From: Porticoccaceae bacterium
GTDB taxonomy: Bacteria; Pseudomonadota; Gammaproteobacteria; Pseudomonadales; Porticoccaceae
Length of the DNA: 46,033 bases
Direction of reading: 5' to 3'
NCBI GenBank assembly: GCA_029238255.1
Contig: JAQWGK010000038.1
Span: 1-46,033, forward strand
The notes under the pieces are model-generated. The model did not search any database, was not told the DNA's origin, and saw only the letters and a list, made by a program, of their open reading frames with translations. Positions 1-9,231 of this stretch are shown in pieces. Numbering within the stretch: the first letter of the stretch is position 1; each line of letters starts with the position of its first letter. Made by a program: the position numbers and the translations under genes.

Positions 1-40
1 CGCTAAAATTAAAAATTCAGGTGATAAAAAGTACATCTAG

Positions 41-952
41 CTAGGCTTGTACAGCTAGCTTTGGCGTCCTGTCTGCTGTGTAAAGTCCCCAGTGTTTTTC
101 TGGTTCCAGAGGATCATCCGAACCCTTCCAGTTTTCATCAAAGGCCTCGAAGTAATAAACCAATACCTGTTCCTTCTCAGCCCAGCTCATCAGCTCTTCG
201 TAGTACTGCTTTTGGAATTCCTGATTGACTCTGTGGGGCTCTATACCCAAGCCATTGGTTTTAGTCGCCCAACCCGCTTCGGTAATAATAACCTGCTTGT
301 CGGGATAGGCTTCAGCCACTGATTTGTAATTTTCAATGGTGTAGGCAAGGCCTTCTTCTATGCCCTTGTATTCCCAAACCGGGTAGGTGTGGATAGCAAT
401 AACATCCAGCTCTTCTGCAAGAGGTTGAAGCTTATCCAGCCAGGGCACGTAGTTTTCACAGAAAGTTACCGGCTGGGATACACCCTCTTTCAAGAGTCGC
501 GCATATCTGACCAGACTTTCGGTGGTGACCATATGATCAGTCCAGCTGACTGAAGCCTCGTTGCCGATAGAGACTGAACTGACAATATCTTTATAGGCAT
601 TGGTCAGCTCAATTAATCGATGAATCTGAGCTAAATTATCCTGTTTATTAAGAAGCAACTCTTCCGGTGCATAGACACCACCCCAGGGGCATTCCGGGTT
701 GCTGACCTCGGCAGTGATATAAGCGCCGAGCATAACGTCAAAGGACATCTCTTCGTTTCTGATCACCGCTAGCACTGTCTCTGAGTGCGCATCGCTGGCA
801 TACAGGCGCAGCGACTGCCAATCACCCTGCAGAATTAAAAGATCCTGCTTTACCTCTTCATAGGAGGGTAGATCGCCGGACTCCGGGCTCTGCCCGTCGC
901 GGTAACCGGAGTAGCAAATAGCCTTACAGAAGGGCAGCGGTTTATTGTTCAT
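41..952 (-). CDS. GH17 beta-1,3-glucanase/transglycosylase, leaderless
   Basis: This 303-residue protein looks like a glycoside hydrolase family 17 (beta/alpha)8 barrel, a family that cleaves or transfers beta-1,3-glucan chains. The general acid lies in the GNEA motif (E132) and the nucleophile in IITEAGW (E225). A conserved YYFEAFDENWK block near 266-276 and the terminal HWGLY also match the fold. There is no signal peptide, so it should act in the cytoplasm on imported oligosaccharides. Its ATG overlaps the TGA of the upstream GH17 gene (ATGA), with no clear ribosome site, so translation is probably coupled. The two GH17 copies are clearly diverged rather than a recent duplication. Whether it hydrolyses or transglycosylates cannot be read from the sequence. 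Confidence 0.85.
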   Translation of the reverse strand: MNNKPLPFCKAICYSGYRDGQSPESGDLPSYEEVKQDLLILQGDWQSLRLYASDAHSETVLAVIRNEEMSFDVMLGAYITAEVSNPECPWGGVYAPEELLLNKQDNLAQIHRLIELTNAYKDIVSSVSIGNEASVSWTDHMVTTESLVRYARLLKEGVSQPVTFCENYVPWLDKLQPLAEELDVIAIHTYPVWEYKGIEEGLAYTIENYKSVAEAYPDKQVIITEAGWATKTNGLGIEPHRVNQEFQKQYYEELMSWAEKEQVLVYYFEAFDENWKGSDDPLEPEKHWGLYTADRTPKLAVQA

Positions 953-1848
953 GATAGTGGTACCGAGTATTTAAGTTGTTCATCTTTATCCCATAATCCC
1001 CAGAAAGCACCGACATCGCCTTCGGCGCCGACTTTCCAGGATTCATCGAATGAAGAGAAGTAGAAGATATCAATATTGTCCGCCTCACCCCATTGCTGGG
1101 TATTTAAGAAATAGCGAATAGCGTTTTCCTGAGAGGGTTCCGCGCCGTGGAATGTTTCTCCCTGATTGGGCCAGCCGGTTTCAGTGATAATCACTTTTTT
1201 ACCGGCGGCAACCTTTTGCGTTCTGCGGAACATATCCTTCATATACAGCAGAGAGTACTCGATGGCACAGCCTTCCCAGAAAGGGTAGCAGTTGGCCAGA
1301 ATTACATCGCAGATCTCGGTGATAGCCGGGCGGTCTTCAAATTCATAATAGGCATCTACATAGCCCACTGGAATGTCCGGCACTGCATCTTTAACCCGCT
1401 GGATATATGCGAGTAGTTGCTCTTCAGTAAGATCTTTGCGGTACATTACCTCATTGCCAACCGCGGCAATATCCACATAACCCTCTTTGGCAAGCTTAAT
1501 CAGGCCTTCAACTTCCTGTTCATTCTTTTCCAGATCATCGCCCAACCAGGCACCGACCAGAGTTTTTATACCCATCTGCTTAGCGACAGTAGGAATCAGT
1601 TCATTGCCCTGCAGGCATGAGAAGGAGCGCACCCACTTGATACTGGGCTTGAGGATCGCCATTCTGCGCTGAACCTGTTCAAGGCTCAGTTCATCACCGG
1701 GCTTCTGGCCCTCTTCATAGGCGCTAAAGCCAATGCCGTGCATACCTTGCTTGAGGTAGGCATTGAAATATTTGTGCAATTGCAGGCTGCTAACGTTGGC
1801 TGTATCCATCCCCGCAAGGGATAAAATTTTATCTTCGCGCTTTGACAT
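949..1848 (-). CDS. GH17 beta-1,3-glucanase/transglycosylase, leaderless, first gene of pair
   Basis: This is a 299-residue GH17 protein with the catalytic pair E133 (AAVGNEV) and E223 (ITETGWP), followed by the IFYFSSFDESWK block near 261-272. It has no signal peptide, which points to the cytoplasm. It is the first gene of a two-gene operon, with a 4-bp overlap to the second GH17. A start at 1848 is preceded by AGGA about 12 bases upstream, which is longer than ideal; a downstream start at Met14 is possible. The operon is divergent from the large glucan phosphorylase, and the 458-bp space between them probably carries both promoters. Family assignment is firm, but the exact activity on beta-1,3-oligosaccharides is inferred. 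Confidence 0.85.
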   Translation of the reverse strand: MSKREDKILSLAGMDTANVSSLQLHKYFNAYLKQGMHGIGFSAYEEGQKPGDELSLEQVQRRMAILKPSIKWVRSFSCLQGNELIPTVAKQMGIKTLVGAWLGDDLEKNEQEVEGLIKLAKEGYVDIAAVGNEVMYRKDLTEEQLLAYIQRVKDAVPDIPVGYVDAYYEFEDRPAITEICDVILANCYPFWEGCAIEYSLLYMKDMFRRTQKVAAGKKVIITETGWPNQGETFHGAEPSQENAIRYFLNTQQWGEADNIDIFYFSSFDESWKVGAEGDVGAFWGLWDKDEQLKYSVPLS

Positions 1849-2306
1849 TCGGTGATTAAGTCCTGTTGATCTTTAAGTAGAGTGCTTCTCGTAATTATTT
1901 ATCGTTATTAATAGTTATTTGCAGCTTTTTGGAAGCGCTTTTTATACATATATTCATAGATTAACAAAGGCTTATAGAGGCAATCTGAGATATTAATTGC
2001 AGTCTGATAAGAGCTTTATTTAATAAGGTTGAAATTTTACTTGAGGGAAAATCAACTTACAATCGTGAATCTGATCATTTTATGCACATATAACAGCCTA
2101 AAAACTGATTATTTGGGCTCTAGAGTTGCGAAATTGCTGGTGTAACCTTAGGATACTGCCCGACAATTTATGGACAGCGTCGCTATTAGCCCCTCAGATC
2201 TTAAAAAGTCTATAAAAGGGCAGCATGGAAAGAGACTGAATAAATATTCTCCGTTGTGGAATTCTCACTGCGGGGATAACAAAAAAACACATGATTTAGG
2301 GTAACC
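1849..2306. promoter_or_regulatory. Divergent intergenic region with a LacI-type operator candidate
   Basis: This 458-bp AT-rich space separates the GH17 operon from the phosphorylase gene and must hold both promoters. The palindrome AAGCGCTT at 1933-1940, within GGAAGCGCTT, resembles the core of LacI-family operators and lies about 85 bases upstream of the GH17 start. No LacI-type regulator is encoded in the window. I saw no convincing ORF, RNA gene or terminator here. Confidence 0.4.
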
Positions 2307-5300
2307 ATGACTCAACGACAAATCCATATCGGTAAGCAACTTCTGCAACAGAATCAGACAGAAGTCAGTGGGCAATATGTAAAGATAGAGGGCGAAGACT
2401 TCTATCAGATTGCCAATTACGACCAGATGAAAGACTTCTTTATCAGCGTCGTCAGCGATTCCAATCACTGGATGTTTATCTCTACTCGCGGTGGCCTCTC
2501 AGCGGGCAGAATCAATGCGCAGAGCGCGTTATTCCCCTACTACACCGATGACAAAATCAGCGACTCCTCGCCGTTTACCGGCAGCCGAACTATCGCACTG
2601 GTCACCAGTGGCGATAAGACTTCGCTGTGGGAACCACTCTCTGAGCAGCATGCCGGTGCCTACAAGCTGACCCGCAACCTGTATAAGAATGTCTATGGCG
2701 ACAAGCTGATCTTTGAAGAGATCAACCATGATCTGGGTCTGACCTTTAGCTACGCATGGCGAACTTCCGATAAGTTTGGTTTTGTTAAAACCTCCAAGCT
2801 GGTCAATAACAGCGATCAGGCTGTCTCCGTTGAGATTCTCGACGGTATTGAAAACCTAATTCCCTACGGTGTTGAATCCGATGTGCAGAACTCCTTGAGC
2901 TGCCTGGTCGATGCCTACAAGAAAAATGAACTGCAGGCAGATGCCGGTGTTGGCCTCTACAGCATGAGCTCAATTCTGGTTGACCGTGCAGAGCCCAGCG
3001 AAGCACTGTCTACTACAGCTGTCTGGTCTGTAGGTTTGCCCAACTCTAAGAAGCTAGTTTCATCAATTCAGCTCGATGAGTTCCGAAGTGGTTCTGCTGT
3101 TGAACAAGAAACAGATGTTCGCGGTCGCCGCGGCGCCTACTTTGTTAACGACACCGTTAACCTTGCTGCACAGGCTGCAGAGAGCTGGAGCATTGTTGCC
3201 GACCTCAATCAGGGTCCTGCAGATGTTAGAGAGCTTATTGCATTCCTTAACAGCAACAATGATATTGCCGAGCAGATCGAAAGCGATATTGCTCTGGGTT
3301 CATTAAATCTTGCGCGAATCGTTGGTACCTCAGACGGTTTGCAGGTCACTGAAGATCGACTCAGCGCCAACCACCATTTTGCCAACGTGCTGTTTAATGT
3401 GATGCGGGGTGGTCTGTTTGTCGACAACTACGCCGTCGATAAGCAGGATCTAATTGGTTTTGTAAAAGGCTTTAACCGCGGCGAGTTTGAAAAGTTTGCC
3501 GGTTTCTTTGCTGATCTCGACGACAACTTCCACTACAGCGATTTAATTGCAGCCGCAGAAAAGCAGGGCGATGCCAGCTTGCAGCGTCTGTGCATGGAAT
3601 ACTTGCCACTCTCCTTTAGCCGTCGTCACGGTGACCCATCGCGTCCCTGGAACAAGTTTGCGATCCAGGTGAAGAAAGATGATGGTTCGCAGTTGCTTAA
3701 CTACGAAGGCAACTGGCGCGATATCTTCCAGAACTGGGAAGCACTCAGCCTGTCGATTCCAAACTATGTCGAGAGCATGATCTGCAAGTTTGTGAACGCC
3801 ACCACAGCTGATGGCTACAACCCTTACCGAATTACCAAAGCCGGCATTGACTGGGAAAAGCCCGATCCAAGCGATCCATGGGCGAATATCGGTTACTGGG
3901 GTGATCACCAGATTATTTATCTGTTGAAGTTCCTCGAGTTCTCCAACGATCATCACCCGGGCACATTGCGCGACTTTTTGACCCGCGATCTGTTCTGTTA
4001 CGCCAATGTTCCCTACCAGATCAAAGGCTACGAAGATCTGCTTAAAGATCCGCACAACACCATCGATTTTGCCGAAGACGCAGAAGAAATTATCAGCCAG
4101 CGTGTTGAGCAGGTGGGTGCAGATGGTCGTCTGATCTGGGATAAGAACGATTCAGTCTACTATGTAAACCTGACTGAGAAGCTGCTGGCCACTGTGCTGT
4201 CTAAGCTTTCTAACTTTATTCCCGAAGGCGGAATCTGGCTTAACACCCAGCGTCCCGAGTGGAACGATGCCAACAATGCACTGGTAGGCTACGGCGTATC
4301 TATGGTGACTCTGTATTACACCAGACGTTACCAGCAGTACTTGCTCGACCTGTTCTCTGCGGTTGAATTTGATCAGGTAGAAGTCTCTGCCGAGATCTAT
4401 CAGCTGCTGAATGCAATTGATGGCACCTTTTCTGACAACAAGCATCTGCTGAATGGCAAGATCAATGATGTCGATCGCAAGAAGGTTCTCGACCGTCTTG
4501 GTCTGGCTGGCGGTGAATTCCGTTCAGGCATTTACGAGAATGCATTCTCTGGTGATCGCGTATCGGTTAAAACAGCTGATCTGGTTAAGTTCTTCGAACT
4601 TTCACTAGAGTTTATTGACCACACTATCGCGGCCAACCGTCGTGAAGATGGTCTCTACCACGCCTACAATCTGATGACTGCTGGCGAAGATACGGTTGAA
4701 ATTACCTACCTCTACGAGATGCTTGAAGGTCAGGTTGCGGTTCTAAGTTCCGGTTACCTGAAGCCTGAAGAGGCTCTGGATGTGCTGGTCGCTCTGCGCC
4801 AGTCAGCGGTTTACACCGAGCGTCAGAACTCTTACCTGCTCTATCCGGATAGAGAGCTAACCCGATTTATTGATAAAAATATTATTCCCGAAGCTGATAT
4901 TCAGCGCTCGGCACTGCTGAAGGCATTGGTCTCTGCTGGCGATCGCTCGCTGGTTGAGAAGAACTCTGAAGGCGGCTACCACTTTAACGGCGGCTTTAAT
5001 AATGTCGTCAGTGCCAAGGAAGCGATGCAGTCTCTGAAAGAGAATGGCTATGCTGACCTGGTTGATCAGGATGAGTCGCTGATTGAAGAGATTTTTGAAT
5101 CAGTCTTTACTCACCGTCAGTTCACCGGTCGTTCCGGCGGCATGTACGCTTACGAGGGCCTTGGCTCAATCTACTGGCATATGGTCTCCAAACTGCTTCT
5201 CGCGGCTCTGGAGAACTTCCAGAAGGCTGTCGCTGATGGTTCTGATCCGGTGCTTATTGGAAAGCTGGCTGACTGTTACTTTGATATCCGTTCAGGCATC

Positions 5301-5771
5301 GGCTTTAACAAGACGCCGGATAACTACGGTGCATTCCCAACCGACCCATACTCACACACACCTGGTTTTGCCGGTGCTAAGCAGCCGGGTATGACAGGTC
5401 AGGTGAAAGAAGAAGTTATCGCCAGATTACTTGAAGTGGGTGTCTCGGTTGTTAAAGGCTGTATTACCTTTAATCCGTTTATCCTCAGAAAGTCTGAGTT
5501 CCTTTTACAAGAAGATTCTCTGGGCTACTTTGATATCAATGGCGATCAGCAGTCTGTCGCTCTGGCTACAGGTCAGCTCGGCTTTACCTACTGTCAGGTT
5601 CCGGTTGTCTACAGCCTGGCTGAAGAGACGTCGATTGTTGTCCACTATGCGGATGGCACTAGCAACAGCATTGATGGCAATAATATTGATGCGGATACTT
5701 CAATGCAGATCTTTGATAAGAAAGGCGTTGTCTCGCAGATCGAAGTTGCTCTTAAGCCTGGGCTTGAGTAG
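2307..5771 (+). CDS. Beta-1,3-glucan phosphorylase, GH149/GH161 type
   Basis: This 1154-residue protein has the size and general make-up of clan GH-Q phosphorylases of families GH149 and GH161, which cleave beta-1,3-oligoglucans with phosphate to release glucose 1-phosphate. An N-terminal beta-rich region with an aromatic start (NHWMFISTRGG near 52-62) is followed by a long helical barrel. The IGYWGDHQ motif (G532-D533-H534) is a candidate for the general-acid site. It has no signal peptide, so it would act in the cytoplasm. The start has AGGG 8 bases upstream. A strong terminator follows directly. Neighbours (three GH17, a sugar symporter) fit laminarin breakdown. GH149 is favoured over GH161 from context and lineage, not from a search. 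A GH94-like enzyme of other specificity remains possible. Confidence 0.7.
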   Translation: MTQRQIHIGKQLLQQNQTEVSGQYVKIEGEDFYQIANYDQMKDFFISVVSDSNHWMFISTRGGLSAGRINAQSALFPYYTDDKISDSSPFTGSRTIALVTSGDKTSLWEPLSEQHAGAYKLTRNLYKNVYGDKLIFEEINHDLGLTFSYAWRTSDKFGFVKTSKLVNNSDQAVSVEILDGIENLIPYGVESDVQNSLSCLVDAYKKNELQADAGVGLYSMSSILVDRAEPSEALSTTAVWSVGLPNSKKLVSSIQLDEFRSGSAVEQETDVRGRRGAYFVNDTVNLAAQAAESWSIVADLNQGPADVRELIAFLNSNNDIAEQIESDIALGSLNLARIVGTSDGLQVTEDRLSANHHFANVLFNVMRGGLFVDNYAVDKQDLIGFVKGFNRGEFEKFAGFFADLDDNFHYSDLIAAAEKQGDASLQRLCMEYLPLSFSRRHGDPSRPWNKFAIQVKKDDGSQLLNYEGNWRDIFQNWEALSLSIPNYVESMICKFVNATTADGYNPYRITKAGIDWEKPDPSDPWANIGYWGDHQIIYLLKFLEFSNDHHPGTLRDFLTRDLFCYANVPYQIKGYEDLLKDPHNTIDFAEDAEEIISQRVEQVGADGRLIWDKNDSVYYVNLTEKLLATVLSKLSNFIPEGGIWLNTQRPEWNDANNALVGYGVSMVTLYYTRRYQQYLLDLFSAVEFDQVEVSAEIYQLLNAIDGTFSDNKHLLNGKINDVDRKKVLDRLGLAGGEFRSGIYENAFSGDRVSVKTADLVKFFELSLEFIDHTIAANRREDGLYHAYNLMTAGEDTVEITYLYEMLEGQVAVLSSGYLKPEEALDVLVALRQSAVYTERQNSYLLYPDRELTRFIDKNIIPEADIQRSALLKALVSAGDRSLVEKNSEGGYHFNGGFNNVVSAKEAMQSLKENGYADLVDQDESLIEEIFESVFTHRQFTGRSGGMYAYEGLGSIYWHMVSKLLLAALENFQKAVADGSDPVLIGKLADCYFDIRSGIGFNKTPDNYGAFPTDPYSHTPGFAGAKQPGMTGQVKEEVIARLLEVGVSVVKGCITFNPFILRKSEFLLQEDSLGYFDINGDQQSVALATGQLGFTYCQVPVVYSLAEETSIVVHYADGTSNSIDGNNIDADTSMQIFDKKGVVSQIEVALKPGLE

Positions 5772-5790
5772 ATAGATCAGTGATCTAAAA

Positions 5791-5817
5791 AAGGCGCTCA
5801 TTGAGCGCCTTTTTTTA
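5791..5817 (+). terminator. Rho-independent terminator of the phosphorylase gene
   Basis: A perfect 9-bp stem (AAGGCGCTC, loop ATT, GAGCGCCTT) is followed by a T run, 20 bases after the phosphorylase stop. The A run before the stem would also let it work on the other strand. Confidence 0.9.
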
Positions 5818-5871
5818 TGCCACTCTTTTTTAGATTGAAAGCTTTTGTGAGCATTGTTTTTAGATCGTGGC

Positions 5872-6034
5872 GGTCAGAGTTGGGTAGGGGCTTTCCCCGA
5901 CTCGCCGTGAACCCGGTCGCTACCGGCATCCTGCCTAACGCGACACTCATACATCCCTGTATATCGTCCACTTAGTCTCGAGTGCGGCATCCATGCCGCA
6001 CAGGGTCTGGAAAAGCACCCACCCAACTCTGACC
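5872..6034. repeat. Large branched palindromic element A
   Basis: The ends GGTCAGAGTTGGGT (5872-5885) and ACCCAACTCTGACC (6021-6034) are perfect inverted repeats, and the match extends inward with a few mismatches to about 26 bp. The interior carries three small hairpins: 5913-5926 (CCGGT/ACCGG), 5949-5962 (ATACA/TGTAT around TCCC) and 5982-6001 (GTGCGGCAT/ATGCCGCAC). The whole could fold as a multi-branched cloverleaf. It is more G+C-rich than its surroundings and shares its left flank with element B. Confidence 0.8.
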
Positions 6035-6110
6035 TTCGCCTGAGACTTCAGGTCACTTTTCTATTTCTTTAATTTATTTAGAACACTGAAGGTTAGCTTT
6101 TAGGTCGTGG

Positions 6111-6201
6111 CCAAGGGAGGCCTTTCAGGACCGTGCGCCTTAGGGAACGGCGCTCGAACGCCCAGGGATGGCTCGAGTGAGTCCTGAAAGGCCTCCCTTG
6201 G
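6111..6201. repeat. Large palindromic element B
   Basis: A perfect 21-bp inverted repeat joins 6111-6131 with 6181-6201. The loop holds two smaller hairpins: GCGCC/GGCGC at 6135-6153 and CTCGA/TCGAG at 6153-6177, with an inner GCC/GGC. The sequence just to the left (TTTTAGGTCGTGGC, 6099-6112) nearly repeats the left flank of element A (TTTTAGATCGTGGC), so the two look like members of one intergenic repeat family. Confidence 0.8.
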
Positions 6202-6255
6202 TTGCGGCCGCTCCCCAACCCCAAACAGTGCACCCCTCCCAAAAAATGACAACCC

Positions 6256-6289
6256 AAAAAAAAGGCCCTGTCCTAAGACAGAGCCTTTT
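6256..6289 (-). terminator. Rho-independent terminator of the sugar symporter gene
   Basis: Read on the minus strand, GGCTCTGTC, loop TTAG and GACAGGGCC form a 9-bp stem with one G-U pair, followed by eight T. It begins about 25 bases after the symporter stop. Confidence 0.9.
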
Positions 6290-6309
6290 AATGTATAGAC
6301 GCTTCTATA

Positions 6310-7746
6310 TTAGCTAGAGGCCTCAGCACGAAGATTCAACTCATTACGAATCTCAGTAGCTTTCTTCTCATCCAGATCGTAGTTGCGCATAACAAAGATC
6401 GCAGTAAGTGTTCCAGCAATCGGAATACCGATAAACGCAAAGCGCAACTGAGTCAGCGTCTCCTCCGACTGAGCAGCCACAGAATTATCAAAGCCGATAA
6501 AGCTTAGAATCAAACCGCTCGCCAGACCAGCAAAAGCCAAGCCAAACTTAATCATCCACCAGTAGATCGCACCAAAAGTACCCTCACGACGCTGCCCAGT
6601 CTCCAGCTCATCCATATCGCAGATATCCGCAGTCATCGACATCATGATCGTGAACAGACCGCCAATACCAAAAGCATAAAGAGGAATTGGAACGAACATC
6701 AACCAAGGATTCTCCGGAGAAAAACTCCACCAGAACATACAGTAGCCAAGTACAGAGAGAGACTGCGAGTAAAGAAACGCAGTTCGCTTACCGAACTTCT
6801 GCGAAAACCAGTTAACAATAGGAATAACCAAGAAACAGGTGCAGAGTGCAGAAATACAGCCAAACAGCGTAGGCCACTTTCCAGCCAGTCCGGGATCACC
6901 GCCGTTCATATAGTAAACGATAATAAACCAAGAGAAGCCCGCCACCATATTAAAGGCATTAAAGATCAGAAACGTCGACAGACAGATTTTCTGGAAAGGC
7001 TTGTTACGCAGAGTAATCACAATACCCTGAACAAATTCACCCATCGTTTCTCTGAAAGTTTTCTGTTCAGTAGCCTGCTGCTGATCCGAAGCCTCAGTAT
7101 TGGTGTAAGTGCAGAAGAACGCAGGCACCAGAGCCAGAACCATACACACGCCGCCAACCCAGATAGACAGATATCTTGCACCCTCAGTCGCCGAAGCAAA
7201 CCAATCGGGATCGTAGAGCACAATCCAGAACCAGGGTGCGATCACCCAAGCCCACTGACCGATCCATTGAGAGACAGCCATCAGTCGAGTGCGTTCATGG
7301 AAATCACTGCTCATCTCGTAACCCATGGCAACATAGGGAACGCTGAAGATAGTCATACCGATAAAGAAGATGCACGACCAGCCAAGGAAGTACCAGAAGT
7401 TGTACATCTCGGTGTTTTCTGCAGAGAGCTGCCACATCATCATGTAAGACAGTCCCGAGATAATCGCACCGATAAATACGTACGGGCGACGTTTCCCCCA
7501 GCGCGACACAGTGCGGTCCGAGATAAAGCCCATCAGTGGATCAGTGATGGCATCGACCAGTTTAGGAATAAAGAAAATCAGACCCCAGAGAACAGGGCTC
7601 ATGCCCAGACTCTGAACCAGGATAACCATAAAGATACCCAGCGCGGCAGGGAACATCTGGTTAGCGAGCATGCCAAAACCGAAGGCGACTTTCTGATTGA
7701 ATGGAATTTTGTTTAGCGTGGCATCTTGTAAATTATTAGTAGCCAT
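6310..7746 (-). CDS. GPH-family (MelB-like) sugar:cation symporter
   Basis: This 478-residue protein has about 12 hydrophobic segments and the signature of the glycoside-pentoside-hexuronide symporters (MFS_2): a charged block with D65, D69 (ITDPLMGFISDRT) and RWGKRRP at 82-88. It should import a sugar or short oligosaccharide across the inner membrane with Na+ or H+. Its place between the glucan phosphorylase and the GH-A glycosidase suggests laminari-oligosaccharides as substrate, which is an inference. It may be read with the upstream glycosidase gene, although a 240-bp gap with an inverted repeat suggests its own promoter. It ends at a strong terminator. Confidence 0.85.
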   Translation of the reverse strand: MATNNLQDATLNKIPFNQKVAFGFGMLANQMFPAALGIFMVILVQSLGMSPVLWGLIFFIPKLVDAITDPLMGFISDRTVSRWGKRRPYVFIGAIISGLSYMMMWQLSAENTEMYNFWYFLGWSCIFFIGMTIFSVPYVAMGYEMSSDFHERTRLMAVSQWIGQWAWVIAPWFWIVLYDPDWFASATEGARYLSIWVGGVCMVLALVPAFFCTYTNTEASDQQQATEQKTFRETMGEFVQGIVITLRNKPFQKICLSTFLIFNAFNMVAGFSWFIIVYYMNGGDPGLAGKWPTLFGCISALCTCFLVIPIVNWFSQKFGKRTAFLYSQSLSVLGYCMFWWSFSPENPWLMFVPIPLYAFGIGGLFTIMMSMTADICDMDELETGQRREGTFGAIYWWMIKFGLAFAGLASGLILSFIGFDNSVAAQSEETLTQLRFAFIGIPIAGTLTAIFVMRNYDLDEKKATEIRNELNLRAEASS

Positions 7747-7886
7747 AATGTGTTTTTTCCGCAGTTATTATTAGTTTTAACATCCTGCCCAACCCCCTAG
7801 TCGGGCTCTTTTCGCAGGACTTCAGGGCCCTGATAAAAAGCCTATCTGTCCTATGATAAAAGATTAAAAAAACATAACAGGATCAA

Positions 7887-7932
7887 TCGACCAAACATAC
7901 CGGTTTGCGATGAAAAGCGTGTATTTGGTCGA
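7887..7932. promoter_or_regulatory. Inverted repeat upstream of the symporter gene
   Basis: TCGACCAAA (7887-7895) and TTTGGTCGA (7924-7932) are perfect 9-bp inverted repeats separated by 28 bases, within the 240-bp gap upstream of the symporter start. The place suits an operator or leader hairpin. A separate 12-bp palindrome, TCAGGGCCCTGA, lies at 7822-7833. Confidence 0.4.
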
Positions 7933-7986
7933 TGAACGGGCTTAATAGTCCTGATATGTAGGTGTTATGTAAGTTTTATGTGAGAC

Positions 7987-9231
7987 TTATGAATTTGCGC
8001 CCACCAAAATCGGAATATTGGCCGTCGCCGCACTGCCGTAATTATTCTCGGCATAAGCATAGAGACGATACTCCCCAGCCTTTGGTGCTTTAAACTGAAT
8101 CTGACCACAGGTCTGCTTATCTGACTGCTGCCAGACAACCTCTGGCGTGGGCTCAAAATCACCGCCATCACTCTCCACATCCTTATCGACCTCGCGCATA
8201 ATTTCCCAGCGATAAGTCAGTGCCTGATCAGCCTGCTGATCGACAGAAACCTCAGCGCTGTAGAGCTTATCCTGCTTAAGGTGAACGCTATCAGCAGCGC
8301 TTAAACCCTCAATAGTCAGTGCAGAAACCACCGGAGCCAAATGTTTAACCGACGCGCCAGTCCATACTTGTTGCATAACCTGAGCTGCACCCATGGGCAG
8401 ACCATTTTCCAGAAACACCCCATACCAGGTAGGCGTACGCTCCTGTTTTTGTCCCCACAAAAATACAAAAGAGCCAATACATTGGGCGGTATCTGCGGCG
8501 ATATAGTTGATATAGCGCTCTTTATAGGACAGAGCTTTATCACTGCTGTTCGCCTCGATGGGTCTTTTCCAATCGGTAAGTGGTGACTCCCAGTGACCGG
8601 TAGCGCCCCATTCCGAGACCGTGTAAGCACCCTTAAATTTACTTTCCTCAAGAAAGCGCGGCAACTGATCGATCTCACCGTAGATTTGAAATGACAGCAG
8701 ATCGACATCCGTGCAGCGTTTAGCTACCAGCACAATATCTTCAGGTTCAGCGCCGGCGAGCATAGTGGTGGTCGGGTGATTGGGGTCGAGCTGATGAATC
8801 ATCTTTGACAGATCATTAACCGCATCCCAGACTTTTGGATTGGTATGGCGCAGATTGAGTTCATTGCCAATACCCCACATCAACAGTGCGGGATGATCTT
8901 TAAGCGCCAATATATCCTGCTTGATAAGAGCTAACTGCTGCGCGACCGCCTCTTTGTCATCGTAGTCAAAGCCATGTCGTTCACGGGCTACTTCTAGGCC
9001 CATGCAGACCATTAGGCCGTGCTGCTGAGCTTCATCAAGTATCTCAAGTGCTGACTGCTCACCATTTTCGACACGCCAGGTGCGAAACGCATTGCCGCCG
9101 TGGCTGGCAAGAGATTTTATATTATCAATGCCAAGATCAAGACCAGCGCCTTTGATATAGAACGGTTGGCCGTCAACAGTTAACTGGTAGTTTTGCGCTT
9201 GCTTAATAAGCTCGACTTTACGGGGGTTCAT
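7987..9231 (-). CDS. GH-A clan (GH2-like TIM barrel) glycosidase, leaderless
   Basis: This protein of 414 residues is a clan GH-A TIM barrel of the kind usually annotated as a GH2 catalytic domain without the flanking sandwich domains. With the chosen start, the acid/base is E124 (WGIGNELN) and the nucleophile E207 (VSEWG). The C-terminal part, from about 290, looks like an Ig-like beta-sandwich (EYRLYAYAENNYGS). I chose the ATG at 9231 because AAGGA lies 6 bases upstream; an in-frame ATG at 9303 has no ribosome site. There is no signal peptide, so it should be cytoplasmic. The neighbours suggest action on beta-glucan oligosaccharides, but specificity cannot be read from sequence. Confidence 0.75.
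   Translation of the reverse strand: MNPRKVELIKQAQNYQLTVDGQPFYIKGAGLDLGIDNIKSLASHGGNAFRTWRVENGEQSALEILDEAQQHGLMVCMGLEVARERHGFDYDDKEAVAQQLALIKQDILALKDHPALLMWGIGNELNLRHTNPKVWDAVNDLSKMIHQLDPNHPTTTMLAGAEPEDIVLVAKRCTDVDLLSFQIYGEIDQLPRFLEESKFKGAYTVSEWGATGHWESPLTDWKRPIEANSSDKALSYKERYINYIAADTAQCIGSFVFLWGQKQERTPTWYGVFLENGLPMGAAQVMQQVWTGASVKHLAPVVSALTIEGLSAADSVHLKQDKLYSAEVSVDQQADQALTYRWEIMREVDKDVESDGGDFEPTPEVVWQQSDKQTCGQIQFKAPKAGEYRLYAYAENNYGSAATANIPILVGANS

Larger units (their letters stand above)
5772..6309. other. 538-bp convergent intergenic space, no gene
   Basis: This space lies between the convergent phosphorylase and symporter genes. It holds the phosphorylase terminator, two large palindromic elements listed separately, and the symporter terminator. 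No reading frame with a plausible start and codon pattern was found. Confidence 0.75.

Noticed and set aside
3543-4055. 170-codon open frame on the minus strand inside the phosphorylase gene
   Set aside because: It lies fully antisense to a well-supported gene, has no ribosome site, and its protein resembles nothing; it is a shadow of the coding strand.
7267-7716. 149-codon open frame antisense to the symporter
   Set aside because: Highly charged shadow of a membrane protein gene, with no start signal.
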